This document shows positions 33,738 through 42,777 of a stretch of DNA of 64,000 bases, piece by piece; position 1 is the first letter of the stretch, and each line of letters starts with the position of its first letter. The stretch spans positions 1 through 64,000 of the forward strand of contig MAAO01000007.1 of the NCBI GenBank assembly GCA_002163155.1. Reading direction: 5' to 3'. The position numbers and the translations under genes were made by a program. The DNA comes from Halobacteriovorax marinus. Its GTDB lineage: Bacteria > Bdellovibrionota > Bacteriovoracia > Bacteriovoracales > Bacteriovoracaceae. Below the pieces are notes generated by a model. The model made no database searches and was not told where the DNA came from. It was given only the letters and a program-made list of their open reading frames with translations.

Positions 33738-36266
33738 TCATAAATCCTTCTTCATCCTAACAGGTACTGAATTGGCTGGATCATCTGGCCAATGGTGTCT
33801 TGGATAGCGCGGACGTAGATCACTGCGAAGCATTTCCCAAGAAGCTCCCCAAAGCGAGGGTAAGTCACTTGCATTTTGCACGGGCTTATTAGCTGGGGAA
33901 AGTAATTTAAATAAAATGGGGATTTTTCCATTAGCAATATGTGGGTGTTCTTTTATTCCAAAGAGATCTTGGATGCGTGCTTGAATATAGGGAAGGTCTT
34001 CAAGATATTCTATAGTAAAAGACTTACCATTACTAAGAGTCATTTTCAGGGGAACTTCAGTGTCTAGTACGTATTGATCTTGTGGTGCCAATTGGTCTTG
34101 GATTAATTTTACTAAACCGCGCTTTTGAATGTCTTGATAACTTGTCTCTGACTCGACACTAGATTCAATAAATAACTCAAACATTTCACCTTCGAGTTCT
34201 GGACAATTGTGTTCAATGCCTGCTTGGTTTAAAAGAGCCACTCTATTATTATATTCTCTAAATTTAAAATCATCTTCAAAAGGCCATGGCCAATTTGTTT
34301 GCATTAACTCTGCTAGAACCACTCCTTTAGGAATCACTGGAGGGTGAGTTGTCGTTGAAAGGGTAAGGCCGCCATAACTAACGATACTAGAAAGAGTAAG
34401 AGTGCCTTTCTTTTCATTAAAGGTACTTTCTTGCGATTTTGATAAGAAATTTGAATTTGTATTCTCTAGTTCCTCAGCTGTGATTTTAGAGGCAGCAACA
34501 ATACTTGTTCCTATAGCGGCATTAGCTTTAGGATTTTCAAGTGCATCTAACACAATGATAAAATCTGGAAGACTCGTGGATAAGGCTGAATTAGCCGTTA
34601 GTTTTCCACCGCGACCCATACAAAAGTTATAGCCTTCTTGATTCTTACCTTTTTTGACTACCTTTCTTTTTGCAGAAACTCGGTCTGGATAACCCGAAAG
34701 AAGTGCTAGGCTCAAATCACTTAATAGAGTTTTTTCTTTAGATAATTGATTTTTAAGTTTTAATCTTCTACTTAATGACTGGAAGAGATCCATCACACGT
34801 CTATAAGCTCTCATATCAAGCATATGTGTTTGGTAATCACTTAGATTATCATCACGCAAATGATGTGACTTAATAAGATCTGATTGAAGACAGATATCGC
34901 AAAACTCTTCTTCATCATCTGCGTAAAACTTAGTTTGTTTTGAGAGAACCATACCTTCGTTGATAATACATACTGCAAGTAGGACATCATCTAGTTTAGG
35001 GTGATCAAGAGCATTAAAGAGCATGGCGCCAAGTCTTGGATGCAGGGGAAGTTTTGCTAGGTACTTTCCAAGCTTTGTAATTTTTCCATCTCTAAGCGCA
35101 CCTAATATATTTAAAAGCTCTAGTGCTTTATCTAAATTCTTTTCTTCCGGCACTTCAAACCAATTAAGCTCTTCTGGGTTATGTCCTAGGTCTATGAGAT
35201 CTAGAATATAATGGGAGAGTTCTACTCGTTTAACTTCCGGCGGAGTAAAGCTCATACGCTGAGAGAAATCATTATTAGTATAGGTTCTAAAGACTAAGCC
35301 GTTTTGCACACGACCGGCACGTCCTGCTCTTTGAGTTGCAGAGGCCTTTGAAATTTTCTCAAGTTGTAACAAGGGCATGCCACTCCAAGGAGCAAAGCTG
35401 GCCCTTCTCTCCGTTCCTGTGTCGACGACGCCCGTAATGTTTGGAATGGTGAGGGAAGTCTCTGCTATATTTGTGGAGAGAATGATTTTTCTATTCTCAC
35501 CAACAAAGGCCTTGTTTTGATCTTTCTTGGGCAAGCTAGAGTGCAGCGGAACAATTTCTATATCTTTTGGTACAAGACTTCTTAATTGATCTTGTAAGTA
35601 GCGAATACTCCCCATGCCGGGAAGAAAAACTAGAATATTTCTAGGACAACGTGGATCATGAAGCATATCAACTACTGCATCCTCAGTTTCTATATCATGA
35701 TTCTCAATTTCAATTGGAAAGACTCTACCTGGAACATTGAATAATTTTGCTCCAGTAAGATAGTTTTCTAGTTTGGTGGTATCCAGCGTAGCCGACATCA
35801 CGATTAATTTTAAATCCGGTCTGGTAGTTGCTTGTAACTTTCTAAGTAAGCATAAGGCGGTGTCTGTGTGAATACTACGTTCATGAAACTCATCAAGAAT
35901 TATCGTTGTATATTCACTAAGCGTAGGATCAGATCGAAGATAGGAGAGAAAGAGTCCCTCGGTGATAAAGAGCAGTCGTGTTTCAGAACTCGTCACTTTA
36001 TCAAATCGAATGTGATGCCCAACTAATGTTCCTATTTTAGTACCAAGGATTTGAGCACATCTCTCTGCAGATAACTTCGCTGCTAGTCTTCTAGGTTCTA
36101 AAACTAAAATCTTACCTGGCAGTTTTGAAACTAAGTAAGGAGGCAGACGAGTTGTCTTTCCTGCACCAGTTTCGGCCTTGAGTAAAAGGCATGAGTTATC
36201 GGACAAAGACTGGGTAATAGTCTCAAGCTGTTGATCAATGGGAAATTTATTAGGTTCTAGAAGCAC
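33738..36266 (-). CDS. hrpB: ATP-dependent RNA helicase HrpB
   Basis: 842 residues, close to the usual length. DEAH-box superfamily 2: motif I GAGKTT (34-39), motif II DEFH (125-128), motif III SAT (158-160), then SLPKKDQNKAF, TNIAETSLTIPNITGVVDTG and QRAGRAGR (motif VI), followed by the helicase-associated region and the HrpB C-terminal domain (LFGIKEHPHIANGKIPILFKLLSPANKPVQ, ending DLPSLWGASWEMLRSDLRPRYPRHHWPDDP). HrpB is widespread, with a poorly defined role in RNA handling. It is convergent with the DJ-1 lipoprotein gene and 16 bases from its end. Confidence 0.95.
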   Translation of the reverse strand: MLLEPNKFPIDQQLETITQSLSDNSCLLLKAETGAGKTTRLPPYLVSKLPGKILVLEPRRLAAKLSAERCAQILGTKIGTLVGHHIRFDKVTSSETRLLFITEGLFLSYLRSDPTLSEYTTIILDEFHERSIHTDTALCLLRKLQATTRPDLKLIVMSATLDTTKLENYLTGAKLFNVPGRVFPIEIENHDIETEDAVVDMLHDPRCPRNILVFLPGMGSIRYLQDQLRSLVPKDIEIVPLHSSLPKKDQNKAFVGENRKIILSTNIAETSLTIPNITGVVDTGTERRASFAPWSGMPLLQLEKISKASATQRAGRAGRVQNGLVFRTYTNNDFSQRMSFTPPEVKRVELSHYILDLIDLGHNPEELNWFEVPEEKNLDKALELLNILGALRDGKITKLGKYLAKLPLHPRLGAMLFNALDHPKLDDVLLAVCIINEGMVLSKQTKFYADDEEEFCDICLQSDLIKSHHLRDDNLSDYQTHMLDMRAYRRVMDLFQSLSRRLKLKNQLSKEKTLLSDLSLALLSGYPDRVSAKRKVVKKGKNQEGYNFCMGRGGKLTANSALSTSLPDFIIVLDALENPKANAAIGTSIVAASKITAEELENTNSNFLSKSQESTFNEKKGTLTLSSIVSYGGLTLSTTTHPPVIPKGVVLAELMQTNWPWPFEDDFKFREYNNRVALLNQAGIEHNCPELEGEMFELFIESSVESETSYQDIQKRGLVKLIQDQLAPQDQYVLDTEVPLKMTLSNGKSFTIEYLEDLPYIQARIQDLFGIKEHPHIANGKIPILFKLLSPANKPVQNASDLPSLWGASWEMLRSDLRPRYPRHHWPDDPANSVPVRMKKDL

Positions 36267-36540
36267 TAAGCTATTTTATCACAACAAGTACGCGGTTACA
36301 TATCGTTATTTCAGTAGTTTAGAATTGTTGAAACAAGCTTAAAGGATATTTCAATGTTGTTTAAAATGTATAAAGGCTTTAGTAAGTTTATATTATGTAT
36401 GGGCTATGGCCGTATCCTCCATTTCGATCTAAAATAATATAAGCTGGCTATCTTGTTAGAAGATGCAGATATACTGAATACTATTAAATTAGATAAAGGA
36501 TATGGATTTATTCCAATCTTTTTATACAAAGGGAGAAAAA

Positions 36541-36657
36541 GTGGGAAAAGGAAATAAGGGCGACAAAGATAAGGCCAACAATAAAGAAAAGAAAAAATTA
36601 ACGACTAAAGAAAAGCAAAAACTAAAAAAAGAGAAAAAAGAAAATAAAGATAAGTAG
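36541..36657 (+). CDS. 38-residue lysine-rich small protein
   Basis: GTG 36541 with GGGAG five bases upstream; 17 of 38 residues are lysine, most others Glu, Asp, Asn, Gln or Gly, and there is no hydrophobic residue except two Leu and one Ala. An in-frame ATG at 36502 would give 51 residues (MDLFQSFYTKGEK...), but AAAGGA lies too close to it. A classic terminator follows the stop at once, which supports a real gene. It could be a small nucleic-acid- or ribosome-binding protein; this is only inferred from composition. Bases 36267-36500 hold nothing else I can support. Confidence 0.55.
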   Translation: MGKGNKGDKDKANNKEKKKLTTKEKQKLKKEKKENKDK

Positions 36658-36661
36658 TTTT

Positions 36662-36688
36662 AAGCCCCAGATAGGGGCTTTTTATTTT
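36662..36688. terminator. Intrinsic terminator after the small lysine-rich gene
   Basis: AAGCCCC, loop AGATA, GGGGCTT, then TTTATTTT. It overlaps the end of the convergent LysR gene. Confidence 0.85.
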
Positions 36689-37557
36689 GACTCAAAAGAA
36701 TCCCAAATCAATTGAGAGACCTGACCCATAAAAGCATTCTTTCTCTTACAAATATACATTTCAACTTCATCATCATCTTTAAAGTTCTTCAAATGAGTTA
36801 ATTTTCCATTTTTTATTTCTTCTTCTACAACATGCAGAGGAAGTCTTCCCCAACCAAGACCATTCATAATGATGTCTTTCTTAGAGGGAGTATCTGTAAC
36901 TTTCCACTTTAGCGCTTTGGTATGAACACCTATCTTATGGTCTTCATCTTGAATTGTACTTCTTTGAACTATTTGCGGATATTTAAAGAGCTCTTCTTTT
37001 GTTTGTTGCTTGGAAGGTAATTCTAGAAAAGAGTGATCACTTGAAATAACTAATACAAGTTTTACTTTTCCAATGCTCTTAAAATCAAGTTCTCTTTTAT
37101 TGTGAACATTTTCAAAGATAGAGATATCTACCATTTCTCTTTGAAGCATTTTTTCACCACTGAGAATTTCTTTTTCAAGCATGATTTCTGTCGAAGGAAA
37201 CTCATTCATTGCATTTTTGATTACAGGATAAAGTAAATTGATGTCAAAAATACCTGAGACAGAAATACTTAGTTTCATTTCAACTTCTGAAGCGATCTGT
37301 CTGCAGTAGTCATGAAGTTCTGACATATTATCTAGGATCTTTTGTGAACGATAAAGAAAGGCCTCGCCTTGGGGAGTAATCTTTGAGCGATAGGATGACC
37401 TATCCAATAAGGGAAATCCTAGCTGTTCTTCAAGGTTGTTAACCGAATACATGACAGCAGATTTGGCCTTATTAAGCTTTTCGCTCGCTTTTTGAAAGCT
37501 ACCTGATTCGCTAACCGCTTGAAAACATTCAATTTGATCTATGGTTATCCAATACAT
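36682..37557 (-). CDS. LysR-family transcriptional regulator
   Basis: 291 residues from ATG 37557. N-terminal winged helix-turn-helix: IDQIECFQAVSESGSFQKASEKLNKAKSAVMYSVNNLEEQLGFPLLDR, followed by the dimerising linker and a two-lobe effector-binding domain from about residue 90. A longer in-frame reading begins at 37632 but adds a lysine-rich tail not seen in the family. It is divergent from the DoxX/SDR/DOPA-dioxygenase genes and probably controls them; the effector is unknown. Confidence 0.88.
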   Translation of the reverse strand: MYWITIDQIECFQAVSESGSFQKASEKLNKAKSAVMYSVNNLEEQLGFPLLDRSSYRSKITPQGEAFLYRSQKILDNMSELHDYCRQIASEVEMKLSISVSGIFDINLLYPVIKNAMNEFPSTEIMLEKEILSGEKMLQREMVDISIFENVHNKRELDFKSIGKVKLVLVISSDHSFLELPSKQQTKEELFKYPQIVQRSTIQDEDHKIGVHTKALKWKVTDTPSKKDIIMNGLGWGRLPLHVVEEEIKNGKLTHLKNFKDDDEVEMYICKRKNAFMGQVSQLIWDSFESK

Positions 37558-37668
37558 GGTCTTATTGTAGTCCAAGTTGTCGTAAATGTTGAGCTTTTTT
37601 TTGACCTTGATCAGCCGTAAAGTAAATATCAACAGAGTTACTTAACCAAAATTAAACAGGAGAAAAAA

Positions 37669-38049
37669 ATGAAAAAGTTAGTAGTCACAGCAAGAATATT
37701 TTTAGGTCTTATCTATGCCATCTTTGGCCTTAATCACTTCCTACCATTTATCCCACACCCAGAAATGGCCGGGGATGCTCTTACTTATATGACAGGGCTA
37801 AGTGCTACAGGTTATTTTTGGCCGCTATTAAGAGGGCTTGAATTATTAAGTGGAATAGCACTTTTATCAAATCGCTTAGTCCCATTGGCCTTAGCAGTTC
37901 TTACACCAATTACATTACACATTACACTTTTCCATGCCTTCCTTTTGCCAGCAAATATAATTTTGGCGGCATTAATGTCTTTAGCATTAGGATTTCTAGT
38001 CAAAACAAATTGGATTCACTTTAAAAGCTTATTCACAGTAAAAGCATAA
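37669..38049 (+). CDS. DoxX-family membrane protein
   Basis: 126 residues with four predicted helices (about 5-25, 45-65, 70-88, 95-115). The DoxX signature is seen in ARIFLGLIYAIFGLNHFLPF, then GYFWPLLRGLELLSGIALLSNRLVPLAL and ITLHITLFHAFLLP. DoxX-type proteins occur in quinone/redox and stress operons. AGGAGA ribosome site. It is first of a group with an SDR oxidoreductase and a DOPA-dioxygenase-like protein, divergent from a LysR gene. A second DoxX-like gene lies at 46638. Confidence 0.85.
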   Translation: MKKLVVTARIFLGLIYAIFGLNHFLPFIPHPEMAGDALTYMTGLSATGYFWPLLRGLELLSGIALLSNRLVPLALAVLTPITLHITLFHAFLLPANIILAALMSLALGFLVKTNWIHFKSLFTVKA

Positions 38050-38086
38050 ATATTTATAAAAAAACAATAGCAACAAGGAGCTAATT

Positions 38087-38848
38087 ATGAGCACAAAAGA
38101 ATTATCAAACAAGATCGCAGTCGTTACTGGTGGCAATAGTGGAATTGGATATGCTACGGCCAAACAATTAAAAGAAGAAGGAGCTACCGTTATTATCACT
38201 GGACGCTCAGAAGATAAGGTGAAGACAGCAGCAAGTGAATTAGGAGTGTTAGGATTCACGGCAGATGCAAGTAATTTAAAAGCGCTAGATGCTTTAGTTG
38301 AATATGTTGAAAAAGAAGTGGGTAAGGTTGATATTCTTTTTAACAATGCAGGTATCTTTGCTCCTGCCCCCGTAGGTCAAATTTCGGAAGAGATGTTCGA
38401 TCATCAAATGGGAATTAACTTTAAGGGAGCTGTATTTACAGTTGAAAAGTTTTTACCCATCTTAAAAGATGGCGCATCGATTATTAATCTTTCATCTATA
38501 AATGCTTACACAGGAATGCCTAATACTGCAGTGTACGCGGCATCAAAAGCTGCCCTTAATTCATATACAAGAACAGCTGCTACTGAATTAGCACCTAGAG
38601 GAATAAGGATCAATTCTGTAAATCCGGGACCTGTACAAACACCAATATTTGGAAAGACAGGAATTCCAGAAGATCAACTCTCTGGCTTTGCAGAGGCGAT
38701 GCAAAATCGCATTCCTCTTAAGAGATTTGGTCAACCTGAAGAAATTGCAAACTTAGTTTTGTTCTTAGCGAGTGATAAGGCCTCTTTTATAACTGGCTCT
38801 GAATATAATATCGATGGTGGAATGAATATTAATCCACTACTTGGTTAA
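38087..38848 (+). CDS. Short-chain dehydrogenase/reductase (SDR)
   Basis: 253 residues, classical SDR. NAD(P)-binding VTGGNSGIGYAT (Rossmann TGxxxGxG), NNAG, catalytic Ser in INLSSINAY, YxxxK as YAASK, and the C-terminal GSEYNIDGGMN. It oxidises or reduces an alcohol/carbonyl substrate that cannot be named. It is preceded by AAGGAGCTAATT and followed by a strong hairpin, so the next gene is expressed by read-through or separately. Confidence 0.92.
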   Translation: MSTKELSNKIAVVTGGNSGIGYATAKQLKEEGATVIITGRSEDKVKTAASELGVLGFTADASNLKALDALVEYVEKEVGKVDILFNNAGIFAPAPVGQISEEMFDHQMGINFKGAVFTVEKFLPILKDGASIINLSSINAYTGMPNTAVYAASKAALNSYTRTAATELAPRGIRINSVNPGPVQTPIFGKTGIPEDQLSGFAEAMQNRIPLKRFGQPEEIANLVLFLASDKASFITGSEYNIDGGMNINPLLG

Positions 38849-38860
38849 ACAAGATGTGTA

Positions 38861-38890
38861 GGGAGGGGAAGAGTCCCTCCCTTATTTTTT
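38861..38890 (+). terminator. Intrinsic terminator between SDR and DOPA-dioxygenase genes
   Basis: GGGAGGG, loop GAAGAGT, CCCTCCC, followed by TTATTTTTT. It lies inside an apparent operon and would lower expression of the last gene. Confidence 0.8.
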
Positions 38891-38904
38891 AATGGAGAAT
38901 AACA

Positions 38905-39237
38905 ATGAATTTTAAATACTATCATTTTCACTTATATTACGAACTTGAAAATATTAATTTAGCAGCTGAGGTTAGAGAGAAATTTAGTCAGGCCTTTGAT
39001 CTTGAAGTAGGGCGTTTATGGGATAAGCCTGTTGGACCCCATCCTGTTGGTTCATGCCAAGTGACTGTTCCTGTGGAATTGTTTGAAAAGGTGTCAGCGT
39101 GGTTTTTAAAAAATCGTAATGGCATTGATCTCTTTATTCATCCTATCTCGGGAGATAATATTGCTGATCATAGCGATTTTATCATGTGGATAGGGAAATC
39201 ATATAAGTTGAATACTGAGTTCTTTAGTAGAAGTTGA
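38905..39237 (+). CDS. DOPA 4,5-dioxygenase-family protein
   Basis: 110 residues, the usual size. FKYYHFHLYYE at the start (HFH metal-type histidines), GPHPVGSCQVTV in the middle and LFIHPISGDNIADHSDFIMWIG at the end fit the DOPA_dioxygen family of small cupin-like/ferredoxin-like enzymes that cleave or handle aromatic diols. The actual substrate is unknown. AATGGAGAATAAC ribosome region. It may share a promoter with the DoxX and SDR genes. Confidence 0.85.
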   Translation: MNFKYYHFHLYYELENINLAAEVREKFSQAFDLEVGRLWDKPVGPHPVGSCQVTVPVELFEKVSAWFLKNRNGIDLFIHPISGDNIADHSDFIMWIGKSYKLNTEFFSRS

Positions 39238-39259
39238 GAATGGGCCTTAACCCATTCTC
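39236..39259. terminator. Bidirectional hairpin at convergent gene ends
   Basis: GAGAATGGG (39236-39244), loop CCTTAA, CCCATTCTC (39251-39259), then TTTCT. It includes the stop codons of both convergent genes. Confidence 0.7.
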
Positions 39260-39774
39260 TTTCTAATACGGCTAAGAGCAATTGCGGTAATACCTAAGTA
39301 CTTGGCAGTATCGTTTAATGAGATTCTTTTCAATAGTTCTGGTCTCTCAGTTTGAAGGACATCGTATCTCTCCTGAGCACTTAAACATAGAAATTCATAC
39401 TCACGTTTTTCTTTCTTGGCCGATAATTCTATTAAGCTATCTATTAGTACTAATGCATTTTCAATATCAGCTTTAGACTGGTTGAGTAATTCGTCAAAAG
39501 ACACACTGGCGACTTCAGTATCTTCTAAACAGACAACGTTAAAATAGCAGGGGATATTCTTAGAAGCAGACCTGATGCTTCCTATGAGTTCGCCTACATC
39601 TAGAAATGATTTAACGAACTCTTTTCCATCTCCAGTAAGGTAGTAAGCTTTGAGTAGGCCACTTTTGATGAAATATATATTCGAATCAATATCTCCTTGT
39701 CGGAAAATATAATCGCCTTTTTTGAATAATTGTTTTTTACCAATTTGCATGAATAAGTTATTTTGAGTGCTCAT
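39247..39774 (-). CDS. Crp/Fnr-family transcriptional regulator (second copy type)
   Basis: 175 residues. N-terminal cNMP-binding-like barrel (QLFKKGDYIFRQGDIDSNIYFIKSGLLKAYYLTGDGKEFVKSF) and a C-terminal DNA-binding domain ending LNDTAKYLGITAIALSRIRKRMG. It resembles the protein at 5966-6538, so both belong to the Crp group common in Bacteroidota and Bdellovibrionota without canonical cAMP residues. It is divergent from nothing close; the DJ-1-like gene at 39841 follows on the same strand upstream and may be its target. Confidence 0.85.
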   Translation of the reverse strand: MSTQNNLFMQIGKKQLFKKGDYIFRQGDIDSNIYFIKSGLLKAYYLTGDGKEFVKSFLDVGELIGSIRSASKNIPCYFNVVCLEDTEVASVSFDELLNQSKADIENALVLIDSLIELSAKKEKREYEFLCLSAQERYDVLQTERPELLKRISLNDTAKYLGITAIALSRIRKRMG

Positions 39775-39840
39775 AGGTACTAATATAAAGAAAAAGTATT
39801 TCTCTGTCTAAATATTTATGAACACTCAGTATGGATAGAG

Positions 39841-40623
39841 TTATTTAGATTTACTATATTCTAGGAGTGTTTTTAAGAATACAGCACTGAACTCCTCGCT
39901 TGAGAAGGGATTTTGATTAGTAACAAGAAACCTATCTTTCTCCACATGGGACATTTTAGGTAGGGCGGAGTGTGCATCATAACCACTATCGTTTAATTGA
40001 AATCGTATCAGGCGATGCTTGGCCTTACCTTTCATAATAAAATTTTCTATATAGAGTTCCTCAAAAATTGATACAGAGGTCACATCAAAATCTTCAAGGG
40101 GATTATTGCTAAATTTTGCAAGATTAATTAAAAGCGCCGGAGCATGACAAATTAGTCCAATAGGTTTCTTAGCGAGGGCAAATTGTAGTAAAATTTGTGA
40201 AATAGTTTTATTTTCTATCAAATCTACCATAACTCCCTGTCCACCTGGGATGACTATTGCATCATATTGGTTAAGATTTTCTAGGACTTGCTTTAACGAT
40301 AGAGGTTGGTTAAAAGCTTCATTATTTTTTGTGAAGTTTAAGGCCTCCTCAATTAAACTCTTATCATTCCAATAATCATCTTTTAAACTTTCTGGATCAA
40401 TAGGGGCCGCCTTGGCTTCAATAGTGGCAAAGACTACCTTGTGACCAGCATCTATAATTTCTTTGTAGGGGACATAGAATTCACTTAGAAAAAATCCGGT
40501 ATCTCGAACCTTCCCATTTTGTAGCTCTTGTTTATCTGCAGTCGTTAGTACGAAGAGAACATTCTCTCCAGCTAAACTTGAAAAAGTTTGTAGGGCCAAT
40601 AGAAAAAATAATAATTTATGCAT
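39841..40623 (-). CDS. Secreted DJ-1/PfpI-family protein
   Basis: 260 residues with a signal peptide (LLFFLLALQTFSSLAG). The DJ-1/Hsp31-like domain shows NVLFVLTTAD, VIPGGQGVMVDLIEN and the elbow GLICHAPALLINL with nucleophile cysteine. It is paralogous in type to the lipoprotein at 32991-33722; having two exported members near each other is unusual. A role in handling reactive carbonyls in the envelope is possible, inferred from the family. It lies upstream of the Crp-like gene on the same strand (66-base gap). Confidence 0.83.
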   Translation of the reverse strand: MHKLLFFLLALQTFSSLAGENVLFVLTTADKQELQNGKVRDTGFFLSEFYVPYKEIIDAGHKVVFATIEAKAAPIDPESLKDDYWNDKSLIEEALNFTKNNEAFNQPLSLKQVLENLNQYDAIVIPGGQGVMVDLIENKTISQILLQFALAKKPIGLICHAPALLINLAKFSNNPLEDFDVTSVSIFEELYIENFIMKGKAKHRLIRFQLNDSGYDAHSALPKMSHVEKDRFLVTNQNPFSSEEFSAVFLKTLLEYSKSK

Positions 40624-40835
40624 ACATGTTCTCCTTGTATTCTTTGTTTTGAGTAGAATATAGAGAGAAGAGATAAGAGTAATTAACTTGGGTTTAGACT
40701 AATGAAGAATTTAGCTATAAATATTGCTCCAATTAAGAAGATTTACCTTTAAAAGCACTGAAAACTTTTCAAATTTTCCATCCTAAATTCATTAAAGTGT
40801 AATATCCCAGTCTAAACATCCACTCTAGGGCATTA

Positions 40836-41957
40836 ATGATTAAGAAAGTAATTTTGTTTATTTCTCTTTTTGTAACTCAAAATAGTTTCACTTTAGAGTC
40901 AGCGCTATATCCCGAAGATGGCTCGATGGAAATGAACTACTGGTACTACTCAGGTGGTCGCTCTGGTCCTCGAATGGCCGACACGGTTATAAACAACATT
41001 GAGCAAGCCTTTCTAAATGAAGGTGTGACTCCGGTTATATTTCCTAATTATTCTTGGATGCAAGATATTCTCTTTTTTGATCAAAAAGGAAACTTCGTAC
41101 AACAAGCAAACTTCGCCCCATCTGTAGAATACTTTGGTGATGTCACAATGGGAGTTTTTGAAATGTTTGGTAACGATAGTGGAGAGCTGACCAAGCTATA
41201 TGATGAAGACTTTATCACTTTTGATAAAAAATCAACCTACCTCACAGACACTTTCTTAGAAGGTGGCGCTACCATTACAGGTAAATTTAAAGATGGAGCA
41301 GATTACATCATTCTCACTCAAGCGAGAGTTAATGGAATGGCGGCAGCTTATCGTGATCGACATATTTCACAAGCTTCGAATAAAGAGATACTAGAAGTCA
41401 TTGCAAAAGACTTAAATTTAAAAGTAGAAAATATGTTTATCCTTGATGCAAAGATAGGTTCTGAGCATTTAGATCTTTATATGAAAGCACTTCCCGGTGG
41501 AGTTATTCTACTTGATGATCCAAGTGAAAGAGTTAAGGCAGTATCTCTTGTATTAGCGCCTAACTCTGAAAAACTTAAAAATATAAAAGAATATGAAGAA
41601 GGTGAAAGATACGGATTTCATAAGAAACATTATAAAAAGAAAATTCAATTAGTTAAAAATATTTTAGAAGAGCGTTTTGAAGTGCATATGGTGTCTGGTC
41701 GTTTTTTTGAGATCTATACAACTGACTGGGGCGGAAGCTTTAAAAGAGAATATTTTAACTTCTTCAATGGTGTCTCTGGAATCAATAAAAATGGACAATC
41801 TTTCTATATTACCAATATGGCCAAAGATGCGAAAGGATTAGAAACTCATTGGACAAATATTCTATCTAACTTTGGATTTGAAAGCTCACACATCTATTAT
41901 CCAGGAGAGTACAGTAATGGTTCTGGATTAGATTGTATGGGTTCACCTTCTCTCTAG
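40836..41957 (+). CDS. Secreted pentein-fold protein (agmatine/arginine deiminase-like)
   Basis: 373 residues with a signal peptide (VILFISLFVTQNSFT). Markers at the order and positions expected for the guanidine-modifying (pentein) superfamily: WMQD (74-77), FLEGGAT (141-146), SEHLDLYMKALPGG (about 209-222; catalytic His211 and Asp213) and a cysteine near the C-terminus (C367 in GSGLDCMGSPSL). Peptidylarginine and agmatine deiminases carry exactly this E/H/D/C set. It would act outside the cytoplasm on an arginine-type substrate; the specific reaction is not determined. No signs of damage. Confidence 0.7.
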   Translation: MIKKVILFISLFVTQNSFTLESALYPEDGSMEMNYWYYSGGRSGPRMADTVINNIEQAFLNEGVTPVIFPNYSWMQDILFFDQKGNFVQQANFAPSVEYFGDVTMGVFEMFGNDSGELTKLYDEDFITFDKKSTYLTDTFLEGGATITGKFKDGADYIILTQARVNGMAAAYRDRHISQASNKEILEVIAKDLNLKVENMFILDAKIGSEHLDLYMKALPGGVILLDDPSERVKAVSLVLAPNSEKLKNIKEYEEGERYGFHKKHYKKKIQLVKNILEERFEVHMVSGRFFEIYTTDWGGSFKREYFNFFNGVSGINKNGQSFYITNMAKDAKGLETHWTNILSNFGFESSHIYYPGEYSNGSGLDCMGSPSL

Positions 41958-41989
41958 TATTATAAATTTGGGTTGTTGCTTAGGAATAG

Positions 41990-42015
41990 AAAAGGGATCT
42001 CTAAGGATCCCTTTT
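41990..42015. terminator. Bidirectional intrinsic terminator
   Basis: AAAAGGGATC (41990-41999), loop TCTAAG, GATCCCTTTT (42006-42015): a perfect 10-bp stem between convergent genes. Confidence 0.85.
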
Positions 42016-42038
42016 AAATTAGATATTTAATTTCATTA

Positions 42039-42530
42039 TTACTTACAAGTGATGTCACCCAAATCTTCTAATTTTTTGTAGGCATTATCCCAATGCTCCT
42101 CTCCGTTTTCAAAAACACTTCCAAGTGCTAGAGAGGCTAAGTTGATATTTCTCGTATAAGTTGGTGCATTGAGAAAAGCTCCTGCAAGTGAAGCTGATTG
42201 GCCAGGTGAATAAAGGGCATAACAATCTACATCATCTTTTATATAGTCATACATTTCATTTAATGTACTATCATCGATATTGTAAAATCTCGTTCTTCCA
42301 TTATCATCATTATACAAAAATGTATCGCGTATATCTGCAGCTGTTTTAAGTGATAATTTATCACACATTCTCTTTTTCTTATCAATTCCGGCCTCTGCTC
42401 TTTCCGCTACGATTTCATTGATCTTCTCAGTAAAGCATTCTAAGAATTTTTCTGTATTCACTTTCCCAGCAGATGCACTGAACGCTGTCATTGATAAAGC
42501 TACAAGAGCTACCATTTTGATTTTCTTCAT
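42039..42530 (-). CDS. Small secreted protein
   Basis: 163 residues with a clear signal peptide (VALVALSMTAFSASAGK). The mature part is acidic and helical with four cysteines (FLECF, RMCDKL, DDVDCYAL, GDITCK) that could form two disulfides. No family recognised. A GGACCTCCGCC ribosome site lies before the ATG. Bases 42531-42777 contain only AT-rich intergenic sequence with nothing I can name. Confidence 0.7.
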   Translation of the reverse strand: MKKIKMVALVALSMTAFSASAGKVNTEKFLECFTEKINEIVAERAEAGIDKKKRMCDKLSLKTAADIRDTFLYNDDNGRTRFYNIDDSTLNEMYDYIKDDVDCYALYSPGQSASLAGAFLNAPTYTRNINLASLALGSVFENGEEHWDNAYKKLEDLGDITCK

Positions 42531-42777
42531 GGCGGAGGTCCTTTTGTTAAATGTTTTAATATATTTAATTTACGGCAAACAACCATTGCGTGGGACATTT
42601 TTGAAAGTTCTACAAAGGCCGTTTAGAAAATAGACACTAGGTAAGTCTTCGAATTTATGCGATTGTCTAAGATGTGACAGGTAGTGTAACTCTTTCAATA
42701 ACTCTCTTTCACGACGTCTAAAATGCTATAAATAAACTATATGTTATTTAACAAAACCACTTAAGAGGGCCTCAGTA

